A stretch of DNA of 64,000 bases. It comes from Otatea glauca. Taxonomy: Eukaryota > Streptophyta > Magnoliopsida > Poales > Poaceae. The notes below the pieces were generated by a model. It did not search any database and had not been told where the DNA came from. It saw nothing but the letters and a program-made list of their open reading frames with translations. Position 1 is the first letter of the stretch, and every line of letters starts with the position of its first letter. The DNA lies in contig CM070717.1 of NCBI GenBank assembly GCA_036346275.1, positions 12,805,908 to 12,869,907 on the forward strand, in the 5' to 3' direction. Both the position numbers and the translations under genes were made by a program. Of the stretch, positions 22,881 through 32,409 are shown in pieces.

Positions 22881-23864
22881 AAGTCTCTACTCTTTATCAC
22901 CGCAACGAATTGCAAATGTGAGCAACCGAACCGGTATCATATACCCATGAGCTGAGTGAAGAAGTAGCAAGATTAATTTCTATAACATTAATACCTGAAG
23001 TGGAAACCACATTTCCATTCTTCTTATCTGCCAGGTACTTTTCGCAGTTCCGTTTCCAATGCCCTGATTTCTTGCAATAGAAGCATTGGGTATCAGGTTG
23101 AGGGCCAACTTTAAGCTTCTGAAGCTTAGTTTTGAGGCTCGCGATCTCATCTTGAGCCTTGCCCTTGCCCTTGCCCTTGCTCTTTCCCGTTCCCCCAGCC
23201 TTAGCCTTTCTCTTTTTGAAAGCAGTTGTTTTCTGAACCATCATCACATGATTGGGTTTTTTCTTAATGCTTTCCTCCACTGCCTTGAGCATCCCATGTA
23301 GCTCGGTTAGGCTCTTCTCCATGCTATTCATATGAAAATTCATAATGAATGGCTCAAAGCTCTGAGGCGAGACCGGAGAATAACATCTGTGGCCAAACCG
23401 AGGCTAAGGGAAACTCAAGTTTTCAATCTCCCAATGTAACCAATCATCTTGATCACATGAGGGTCGACTGATGCCTTGACCGACTTACAAGCAAATAAAA
23501 GCTTTGAGATACCATACCTCTCAACTCTTGCTTGATTCCCAAACATGCCCTTCAAGCCCACAATCATATTGTAAGCATCCTGGTCCTCATATTGCTTTTG
23601 GAGCTCAGAGTCCATTGTGACTAGCATGAGACAGTGACTCTCTGAAGCATTAACATGCTTTTCATATTCAACCCTCAAATTGCGAGCGACATTTTAATTT
23701 GGTTCATCAGAATTGGATTCTCTAGAACATAGTCCTTCTTTTCATGCTTGAGAACAATTCTCAGGTTGCGATACCAATCAACAAAATTAGTTCCATTCAG
23801 TTTTTCCTTTCCAAAACCGATCTCAAAGCAAAACCGGTGTAGCAGGAGTAGGAGAAGGTGCCAT
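22881..23864 (-). pseudogene. gag: Element B gag and protease motif
   Basis: The start is the minus ATG at 23864-23862, matching C gag. 23415-23678 gives the capsid part ('MDSELQKQYEDQDAYNMIVGLKGMF'), and 22897-23343 is a clean 148-codon piece. That piece has a Lys/Gly tract (GKSKGKGKGK, from a CTTGCC microsatellite at 23157-23180), an intact zinc knuckle 'CFYCKKSGHWKRNC' (CX2CX4HX4C), and the protease active-site motif 'WVYDTGS'. At least two frameshifts separate the pieces. RNA-binding and protease motifs are intact as sequence even though the ORF is not. Confidence 0.85.
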
Positions 23865-25427
23865 TGAACTACAACAAAAAAATATGCAAAGATTCTAAGC
23901 ACTATGTTTATGTAAAATTTTATTAAACTTTTAATTAAAGACACTCCTATTTTATGTCCTTTTATAGACACATAGTGAGTATTCAAGATCCATATTCATT
24001 AAACACTAGTGAGCTTTGGCATCACTTGCTAGAAATTTAATGACATAGGTAAGCAACACCTTTGCTAATTACATCATATGTAACTCTTGTTTGTTGAGTA
24101 TGAAAACAAGTAATGAATGCCTCCATCAACTTGACTCATGGCCAGTCAACTCGCCCAAGGGCTCACATGAGGAGGAGCACTTCCGTATTCGGGTGCCAAT
24201 TAAGAAACTGCCTCATGTGTGTTTTCCTAGACACCAATTGTCTTGTATAGGTTCCTTCATTATCTGAAATCAAATCCCAACCACTTATGTCCTCAAGCCC
24301 AAAACCGTTTTGATAGCTCGTTTAAATCTGCCATTGTTATGCGTGATGTGTCCAACACATCCCTATCATCTATTGAGATAGCCATTGATATACTACTTTG
24401 GCGGTCATATCAATAACGATCTAAATTCTTGATAGGTGCAACAATTGGATGGACAATTTGATTTAAGATTTTTAACTATAAGGATGAACAAAGATTACTA
24501 TGAACATAGCATCACATGCAATGAGCATAAAGAAAATAGCAAGGATAAAACACACATCCACAGAAAATCAAAATAAGCTGTGAAATAGCATGGCCCTTAG
24601 CATTAAGATCTCCATCATCATGCTTGGTTGTTCACCTAGCCACCTTGCTTGATTTGTTCACCTAGCCATCGTCTTCATCATTATGGATGCAACTCCTTAC
24701 AACTTTTGATAATGAATTTTACATGAGGGTTTGAAGCATCACAAGTCGACACGCAGGTCGTTATACAATTTAAATAGCCTTATGGCTTAACACGACAGAC
24801 TTGAGCCATGTGGAAATTACATGCATCACATACACATAGGCCATACTATTTCACATAATTCCTGCAAAAAGCAAGTTAAACAAAAGCAACCCTCGACTCA
24901 GGGTCCAGAGGCAGCGTACTCAAGGTCAAATCAGGGCAGAGCCTGGCGCGTGATCTTCCAGATTTCCACGGATCAAGCAGTTGACCCAATCCAATCTAAT
25001 ATAATTGGCTTGGTCCCATATGGATATCGTTTGAAACCCCGATGGCGGTAACCCGGCCGGTAAGGGCAACGTCGTACCATGAGCGGACTCACCCAAATCA
25101 ATATTGAATCTGTTTGCGCTACCATGGATCAGCAGATTGACCCAATCCAACTCGATCGATTGGCTTGGTCCCATATGGATCGTTTGAAACCACGATGGCG
25201 GTAACCCGACCGGTAAGGGTAACGTCGTACCATGAGCGGACTCACCCAAATCAAGATTGAGTCGGTTTGCACTTTCTCAAACCCTAAATCGATCGATCTC
25301 ATCGATGGTGCCGTCACCAATTCATCACATGAACTGGTGAACATGTAATAGATCCAATCTACTAACCTCACACATCATATGTGCAACATCCAGATCACAA
25401 AACTATACGAGATGGCTCGATACCCTT
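23865..25427 (-). other. Element B leader with 156-bp tandem duplication and primer binding site
   Basis: About 1.56 kb of non-coding leader. Two head-to-tail copies with period 156 bp occupy about 24967-25278, marked by 'gacccaatccaa', 'cgtcgtaccatgagcgg' and 'ctcacccaaatca'. The primer binding site at about 25415-25427 reads GGGTATCGAGCC on the minus strand, a one-base-deleted and one-base-changed version of TGGTATCAGAGCC. Confidence 0.75.
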
Positions 25428-26783
25428 TGAAGGGAAGCGCGGTATGCTACGCTAGCACAAAAAAAAAACTACGCGCAACCGTAAAGCTACCGCAAGAAGG
25501 GGATCATAGATAAGATTACCACTAGACGCGATTGCGGAATCCTTGCGCGTCGATGTAGTGGTTCGTCCTCGCCGCGATCGTTGCGTCGATGTATTTGATC
25601 GTCCTCGCCTCACCGTGGATCGTCCTCCCACGCCATGATCGCAGCAGCGTCACCCGATGAGTCCACCGTCCGAGAGATGGAGCGCCGTGCGTCGTGTGCA
25701 AGCACCTAGTCGCTCGGCGAGGGCAGCGAGAGGAGGAGGCTAGGGTTTCAAGTGAATCAAACCTAAACCGTGGAAAGCACCTCTGCGCCTCCCTCCTCCC
25801 CTCCTTATATAGCCACGAGATGAAACCTAAACCAGGCCCACCGGCATGCTAAGCCCACGAGGTTCATTAATTACGGATCAATCCAAATTAATGCGCCCCA
25901 GCCCATTAAGTGTGTGACCTGCGAGTTCACATACGTTTGGACATGGATTCGAAAACTCCTTTTCAATCCAATAGTTGGTAGCGGCTTCTTGCAAAGTATG
26001 CCAACTCCCAAACATCTGTGATCAAATTGAGCAGAACCTATCAAAAGAACTCATGTAATAATCCCTTTGCCAAGTATATGAAGATTGATCTCAAAGCGAG
26101 AAGCATGTCATCCTTTGATGATTCAATCCATCTCTCGTATCCGTGATATATTAATAAGTTGTGATTGACTCCTCAATCACGGCATGGCCATGCACTTTCT
26201 TAATCATATCACACGAGTGGCCTTGTCATATATCTCCGTTTCATTGGAGTGGCAAATTCCATCTTGATTGCTCACTTCCTCTCGCACGTTTCATAGTAAA
26301 CATGAAAGCTACCTTTATAACTATCCGGTTAGGAAGTAGTGTTTGATAGCCCCAAGGAAAACTATTACACATGTAGGGAATATGACAATCTCAGGTCTAA
26401 GGATCATACATCTTCTAGGTATGAGATACACGATGACACATAAGAATGAAACATTCTCGCGATGTCCCATAGCGGGTCTATCTAACCCATGTTCTTCAAC
26501 ATGGTCCACAATGTAGAGATGATATCTCCATATCCCATGATCTATGAAGCATGATCATCGATCACTACATGTGCTGATCTATTCATCGTAGTCCTATACG
26601 ATGATATCCGATCAGAGATATTTATCGAATTACATCATTAAGTAAAGAGCTTCATAATCAAGTCACATACTTGTTGATCAATACAATGATATGCATTCAT
26701 TGGACCAATAATCATATTATTATTCATAAACATAGTCATGTTACAATCATCTAAATGATTGCCTCAAGGGCATAACACTAGCA
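25428..26783 (-). repeat. Element B 5' LTR
   Basis: 1356 bp, aligned end to end with 18600-19951, followed by target duplication ATGCT. Confidence 0.95.
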
Positions 26784-26788
26784 ATGCT

Positions 26789-27450
26789 TACAATATGATT
26801 GTGGGCTTGAAGGGCATGTTTGAGAATCAAGCAAGAGCTGAGACGTATGGTATCTCAAAGCTTTTATTTGCTTGTAAGCTGGCTGAAGGCAGTCCGGTGA
26901 GCCCTCATGCAATCAAGATGATTGGTTACATTGGGAGATTGGAAAACTTTGAGTTTCCCCTTAGCCTCGGTTTGGCAACAGATGTTATTCTCCAGTCTCT
27001 GCCTCAGAGCTTTGAACCATTCATTATGAATTTTCATATGAATAGCATGGAGAAGAGCCTAATTGAGCTACATGGGATGCTCAAGGCTGCCGAGGAAAGC
27101 ATTAAGAAAAAACCCAATCATGTGATGATGGTTCAGAAAACAAGCGCATTCAAAAGAGGAAGGCTAAGGTCGGGGGAAGGGAAGAGCAAGGGCAAGGGCA
27201 AGGCTCAAGATGAGATCGCAAGCCTTAAAATAAGCTTGAAGCTTAAAGTTGGTCCTCAACACGATACCCAATGCTTCTATTGCAAGAAATCGGGACATTG
27301 GAAAGCAGGCTGAAAAGTACAGCGGATAAGAAGAATGGAAATGTGGTTTCCACTGTATTAATGTTATAGAAATTAATCTTGCTACTTCTTCACTCAGCTC
27401 ATGGGTATATGATATCGGTTCGGTTGCTCACATTTGCAATTCGATGTAGG
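26789..27450 (+). pseudogene. gag: Element C gag C-terminal part and protease motif
   Basis: Resumes gag at 'YNMIVGLKGMFENQARAETYG' and runs open to 27313. It passes 'QSLPQSFEPFIMNFHMNSMEKS', a Lys/Gly-rich tract, and 'CFYCKKSGHWK' where the knuckle's last Cys is lost to a frameshift. Beyond it, 'SWVYDIGSVAHICNS' at about 27397-27441 is the protease motif with Thr replaced by Ile (DIG instead of DTG). Both changes argue for a dead copy. Confidence 0.85.
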
Positions 27451-28800
27451 GGCTGATAAAGAGTAGAGACTTGGCAAAAGGAGAAGTGGATCTTCGCGTG
27501 GGGAATAAAGCAAGAGTTCTTTGGTCTTGCCGTTGGCACATACCCATTGCATTTGCCTTGAGATTAGTTTTAGAACCCAATAATTGTTATTTTGTTCCAT
27601 CTTTGAGTAGAAACATTATTTCATCTTCTTGTTTGGAACATGAAGGTTATGATTTCATAATAAAGAACTTTGTTTGTTCAATATTTTTGAATGATATGTA
27701 TTATGGTCGTTGCCCCATGGTGGATGGGTTGTATGCGTCCTTGAACTCAAGAGAAACCTGTCTATAACATTAATGTAAAAAGGCATCGGCCTAATGATTT
27801 GAACCCTACCTTTTTATGGTATTGTCGCTTAGGTCATATAAATGAGAAGCGCATGAAGAAGCTCCATGGTGATGGACTTCTAACCTCATTTGATTTTGAA
27901 TCATTTAAAACATGTGAATCTTGTTTACTTGGCAAGATGACAAAAGCCCTTTCACAGGTTTTAGTGAGAGAGCGAGTGAGTTATTGGCCCTAGTACATAC
28001 TGGATGTATGTGGACCAATGAGCTCATTTGCTAGGGGTGGGTTTCGAGACTTTGTAATTTTTACCGATGACTTTAGTAGATATGGATATATCTATTTAAT
28101 GAGGTATAAATCTGAAACTTTTGAAAGGTTCAAAGAGTTTCAAAATGAAGTACAAAATCAACTTGGCAAATCAATAAAACACTTACGATCAGATCGTGGT
28201 GGTGAATACTTGAGCCAAGAGTTTGGTGATCATCTAAAGCAATGTGGAATCGTTACGCAACTTACTCCGCCAGGAACGCCTCAATGGAATGGCGTGTCCG
28301 AACGACGAAACCGAACTTTATTAGATATGGTTCGGTCAATGATGAGCCAAACAGATCTGCCATTATCCTTCTGGGGTTTCGCTCTAGAGACAGCTGCGTT
28401 CACTTTGAATAGGGTCCCATCAAAATCCGTTGAGAAGACGCCATATGAGATATAGACTGGGAGAAGTCCCATGTTGTCATTTCTCAAGATATAGGGATGT
28501 GAGGCTTATGTAAAACGTTTACAATCAGATAAACTCGCACCTAAATAAAAAAAATGCTTTTTTTGTGGGGTATCCTAAAGAAACAAAAGGAAATTACTTT
28601 TACAAAAGAAACGAGAACAAAGTTTTTGTTCCTCGAAATGGTGTTTTTTTGGAGAAAGAGTTTCTTTCAAAAGAATTCAGTAGGAGTGATGTGTATCTTG
28701 ATGAAGTTCGAGAATCACATGAATATGTTCAAGCTACCATCTTGAACCTTCACAAGATGTACAAAGTGTTGTACAACTGTGGAAGAGACTCACCATAGCG
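27451..28800 (+). pseudogene. pol: Element C pol: GAG-pre-integrase and integrase
   Basis: 27799-27993 is the zinc-binding domain: 'YCRLGHINEKRMKKLHGDGLL' and 'CESCLLGKM' supply the HHCC residues. 28018-28455 is an open integrase core: first Asp in 'FTDDFSRYGYIY', second in 'LRSDRGGEYL', Glu in 'NGVSERRNRTLLDM', then 'LPLSFWGFALETAAFTLNRVPSK'. The D,D,E residues are all present, making this the best preserved integrase in the window. A TAG after 'KTPYEI' ends the frame. 28500-28800 is the decayed integrase C-terminus and linker. Confidence 0.85.
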
Positions 28801-30414
28801 TAGGTCGGGGAGGCCACGTCATGTACCTATAAGATATGGAATGACATATTATTGTTGGACAATGATGAGCCCACGACTTATGAAGAAGCAATGATGGACC
28901 CAAACTCGAAAAATGTCTTGAAGCCATGAGATCGAAATTCAATCCATGCATGACAATCAAGTTTGGAATTTGGTCGATTCTCTGATGGTGTAAAACCATT
29001 GAATGCAAATAGATTTTCAAGAAGAAGATAGACGAGATGGAAATGTTCAGATCTATAAGGCACGGTTGGTGGCAAAGGGTTTCAAACAAGTTCAAGGAGT
29101 TGACTATGATGAAACCTTCTCACCGGTAGCCATGCTCAAGTCTGTCCGGATCATTTTAGCTATTCTTTGCATATTTTGATTATGAAATATGGCAGATGGA
29201 TGTCAAAACAGCCTTCCTTAATGGGAATCTTTCTGAGGATGTATACATGATACAACCTGAAGGTTTTGTTCATCCTAAATATGCTAAAAGGGTATGCAAG
29301 CTTCAAAGATCCATTTATGGGTTAAAGCAAGCATCTCGGAGTTGGAATATTCGTTTTGATGAAGTAGTCAAAGGGTTTGACTTTATCAAAAATGAAGAAG
29401 AGCCTTGTGTTTACAAGAAGGCTAGTCGGAGCGCACTTGTATTTCTGATTTTGTATGTGGATGACATATTATTAATCGGGAATAATATTCCTATGCTCGA
29501 AGATGTTAAGACTTCATTGAAAAGGAGTTTCTCAATGAAGGACTTGGGAGAAGCATGCTATATCTTGGGCATAAAAATTTATAGAGATAGATCAAAAAGG
29601 TTAATTGGATTAAGTGAGGAAACGTACATTGACAAGATATTGAAAAGGTTCAATATGCATGAATCCAAGAGAGGTTTCATGCCAATGTCACATGGCATTA
29701 GTCTCTGCAAGATTCAGTGTCCTTCGACATCTCATGAGCGAGACAGGATTAGCAAGATTCCATATGCTTTTGCTATTGGGTCTATTATGTATGCCATGAT
29801 CTGTACACGCCCAGATGTCTCATATGCTCTAAGTGTCACAAGCAGATACCAAGCGGATCCTGGTGATGGTCATTGGATAACCGTAAAAAATATCCTGAAG
29901 TACTTGAGAAGAACTAAGGGTATGTCCCTTGTTTTTGAGGTGAGAAGATCTGGTTGCAAGGGTTACACCGATGCAAGCTTCCAAACTGACAAAGATGATT
30001 TTCGATCACAATCCGGGTTTGTGTTTACACTTAATGGAGGAGCGATGGTGGAAGAGTTCCAAGCAAAACACGGTGGCCGACTCTACGACGAGCGGAGTAC
30101 ATTGCGGCGGAGGGCGCAAAAGAAGCTATGTGGATTAAGAAGTTTATCACGAGCTTGGTGTGGTCGCTAGTGCCTCTAGTCCAATGGACATCTATTGTGA
30201 TAATAGTGGTGCCATTGCACAAGCAAAAGAGCCTAGATCACATCGAAGTCTAAACACATACTCGCGCTTTCACCTTATTCGCGAGATTGTGGATAGAGGT
30301 GGCGTGGGAATATGCAAAGTACATACGGAAGCCAATGTGGCCGATCCGTTGACAAAGCCACGCCATGACCTAAGCATGAGGCACACACGAGGTCTATTGG
30401 TATTAGATACTTAA
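28801..30414 (+). pseudogene. pol: Element C pol: reverse transcriptase and RNase H
   Basis: A 324-codon open stretch (29196-30170) covers most of RT: 'MDVKTAFLNGNLSEDVYMIQPEGF', 'LQRSIYGLKQASRSWNIRF', catalytic 'YVDDILLIG', 'YIDKILKRFNMHESKRGF', 'YAMICTRPDVSYALSVTS', and the first RNase H Asp region 'GYTDASFQTDKDDFRSQSGF'. A frameshift near 30050 breaks RNase H. It resumes at about 30160-30414 with 'SSPMDIYCDNSGAIAQAKEPRSH' and 'HTEANVADPLTKP'. Upstream, 28880-29195 holds the decayed RT N-terminus ('ARLVAKGFKQVQGVDYDETF' type). Confidence 0.9.
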
Positions 30415-30430
30415 TTGATTGACTCAAGTG

Positions 30431-30442
30431 CAAGTGGGAGAT
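30431..30442 (+). promoter_or_regulatory. Element C polypurine tract
   Basis: CAAGTGGGAGAT immediately before the 3' LTR. Confidence 0.85.
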
Positions 30443-31811
30443 TGTTAGTGCTATGCCCTTGAGGCAATCATTTAGATTATTGTAACATGACTATGTTTAT
30501 GAATAATAATATGATTATTGGTCCAATGAATGTATATCATTGTATTGATCAACAAGTATGTGACTTGCTTATGAAGCTCTTTACTTATTGATATAATTCG
30601 ATAAGTATCTCTGATCGGATATCATCGTATAGGACAACGATGAATAGATTAGCACATGTAGTGATCGATGATCATGCTTCATAGATCATGGGATATAGAG
30701 ATATCATCTATACATTGTGGACGCATGTTGAAGAACATGGGTTAGATAGACCCGCAATTTGACACTGCGAGAATGTTTCATTCTTATGTGTCATCAGTGT
30801 ATCTCATACCTAGTAGATGTATGATCCTTAGACCTGAGATTGTCATATTCCATACATGTGTAATAGTTTTCCTTGGGGCTATCAAACACTACTTCCTAAC
30901 CGGATAGTTATAAAGGTAGCTTTCATGTTTACTATAAAGCGTGCAGAGGAAGTGGCGATCAAGATAGAATTTGCCACTCAATGAAAGCGGAGATATATGA
31001 TAAGGCCACTCATGTGATATGATTAACGAAGTGCATGGCCATGCCGTGATTGAGGAGTCAATCACAACTTATTAATATATCACGGATACGAGAGATGGAT
31101 TGAATCATCAAAGGATGACATAATTCTCGCCTTGAGTTCAATCTTCATATACTTGGCAAAGGGATTATTACATGAGTACTTTTGATAGGTTCTCTCCGAT
31201 TTGATCATAGTATGTTTGGGAGTTGGCATACTTTGCAAGGAGCCGCTACCAACTATTGGATTGAAAAGGAGTTTTTCGAATCCATGTCCAAACGTACGTG
31301 AACCTGCAGGGTCACACACTTAATGGGCTGGGACGCATTAATTTGGATTGGATCCATAATTAATGGACATCGTGGGTTTAGCACGCTGATGGCCTTGGTT
31401 TAGGGTTTCATCTCGTGGCTATATAAGGAGGGGAGGAGGGTGGGCGCAGGGTGTGCTTTCCCACGGTTTAGAAGTGATTCACTCGAAACCCTAGCCTCCT
31501 CTTCTCGTTGCCTCTGCCGAGCGACCAGGTGCTTGCACACCGACGCACGGCGTTCCATCCCTGGACGTGTGGATTACTGCGGTGACGCTGCTGCGACTGC
31601 GGCGTGGGAGGACGATCCACGGCGAGGCGAGGACGATCCGCTCCATCGACGCAACGACTGCGGCGAGGACGATCCACTACATCGACGCGCGAAGGATTCC
31701 GCAACTGCGCGTCTAGTGGTAATCTTATCTGTGATCCCCTTCTTGCGAGTAGCTTTCTGGTTACGCGGTAGATTTTTTTTGTGCTAGTGTAGCATATCGC
31801 GTTCCTCTTCA
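30443..31811 (+). repeat. Element C 3' LTR
   Basis: 1369 bp, TGTTAGTGC...CTCTTCA, followed by GTTTC (31812-31816). TATA box CTATATAAGG at 31419-31428. Downstream of it is a 115-codon ORF (31440-31787) matching the one in 15095-15448. Confidence 0.95.
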
Positions 31812-32330
31812 GTTTCAAGTATGAGCATCTATTCAATGAGTCATCGGGAGATTCTTCATACCGACTTCAATGACCTTTTGGCGTCTTCAACCTCGGCGCC
31901 CTCGACGCGCTCTTGAGATCTTGGACATTGTAAGTGTGTGCATTCACATTCTACATTCGTATAATATCGATAAAAGTCATATATATATATGACTCAATGC
32001 TTTCGTATATTTAGATACATGATCCTGGAAGCGAGGAAGAATGAACAACCGGTGGGTTTTCTGGACCCACACATAGTCTCCAAGCAAACAATGGACAAAG
32101 ATTACGGATTTGTCGATAAATACGTCGGAGAGGCCTTGGCGGCTCAAAAAGATAAAGAGTTCATACTTTTACCCCACAACCCAGGGTAAATGCTAGTTTG
32201 ATTTGCACTATGCTCGCAACTCTGTTCTGTTAATTGACCATGCCGACATAACTGTGTAGGTTTCATTGGGTTCTCATTGTAATTCATCCATCGACGAATC
32301 GGGTTATTTACCTTGATTCCTTACAGAGTG
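31812..32330 (+). pseudogene. Second copy of the CACTA-1 Ulp1 region, truncated
   Basis: Colinear with 15468-15986 from the GTTTC target duplication onward. Exon-like blocks: 31817-31930 (frameshifted); about 32013-32187, which is open and reads 'NEQPVGFLDPHIVSKQTMDKD', 'VDKYVGEALAAQKDKEFILL'; and 32260-32330 ('FHWVLIVIHPSTNRVIYLDSLQ'). The middle block is more intact here than in the left copy. The copy stops abruptly after the Asp-containing block; the Cys exon, the array and the CACTA terminus are missing, and J sequence follows. Confidence 0.8.
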
Positions 32331-32409
32331 GCAAATTGTTAAAGTCATCACATGGTTAGAGTTTTAATACTTTCAAAATGATGTGGTCGGAAATGGTATT
32401 TTGAAATAT
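32331..32409 (+). repeat. Giant LTR J, fragment left of element G
   Basis: 'catcacatggttag...ttttaatactttcaaaatg' aligns with G LTR text at 37275-37312 and 60955-60990, but it lies outside G, before target duplication AATAT (32405-32409). Confidence 0.7.

Larger units (their letters stand above)
18600..26783 (-). mobile_element. Element B: full-length Angela-type Ty1/copia retrotransposon
   Basis: Minus-strand copy: LTRs 18600-19951 and 25428-26783, target duplication ATGCT at 18595-18599 and 26784-26788, polypurine tract 19952-19963, primer binding site just left of 25428. Total 8184 bp. It belongs to the same family as C but is more diverged from it than C's two LTRs are from each other. 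It is inserted in C gag at the Asp-Ala codons of 'YEDHDA|YNMIV'. Coding order on the minus strand is gag, protease, integrase, RT, RNase H, all with frameshifts. Confidence 0.95.
17216..31811 (+). mobile_element. Element C: Angela-type Ty1/copia retrotransposon, 5' end displaced, split by element B
   Basis: Plus-strand internal region: leader 17216-18302, gag 18303-18599, element B, then gag, protease, integrase, RT and RNase H to 30414, polypurine tract, and 3' LTR 30443-31811 followed by GTTTC. About 500 bp of leader next to the 5' LTR, including the primer binding site, is missing compared with B. The probable 5' LTR (14099-15467) is separated from the body by duplicated CACTA-1 and J sequence. 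RT text ('YGLKQASRSWNIRF', 'YVDDILLIG', 'ASFQTDKDDFRSQSGFVF') and the LTR start place it with Angela/BARE. Non-functional. Confidence 0.85.
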
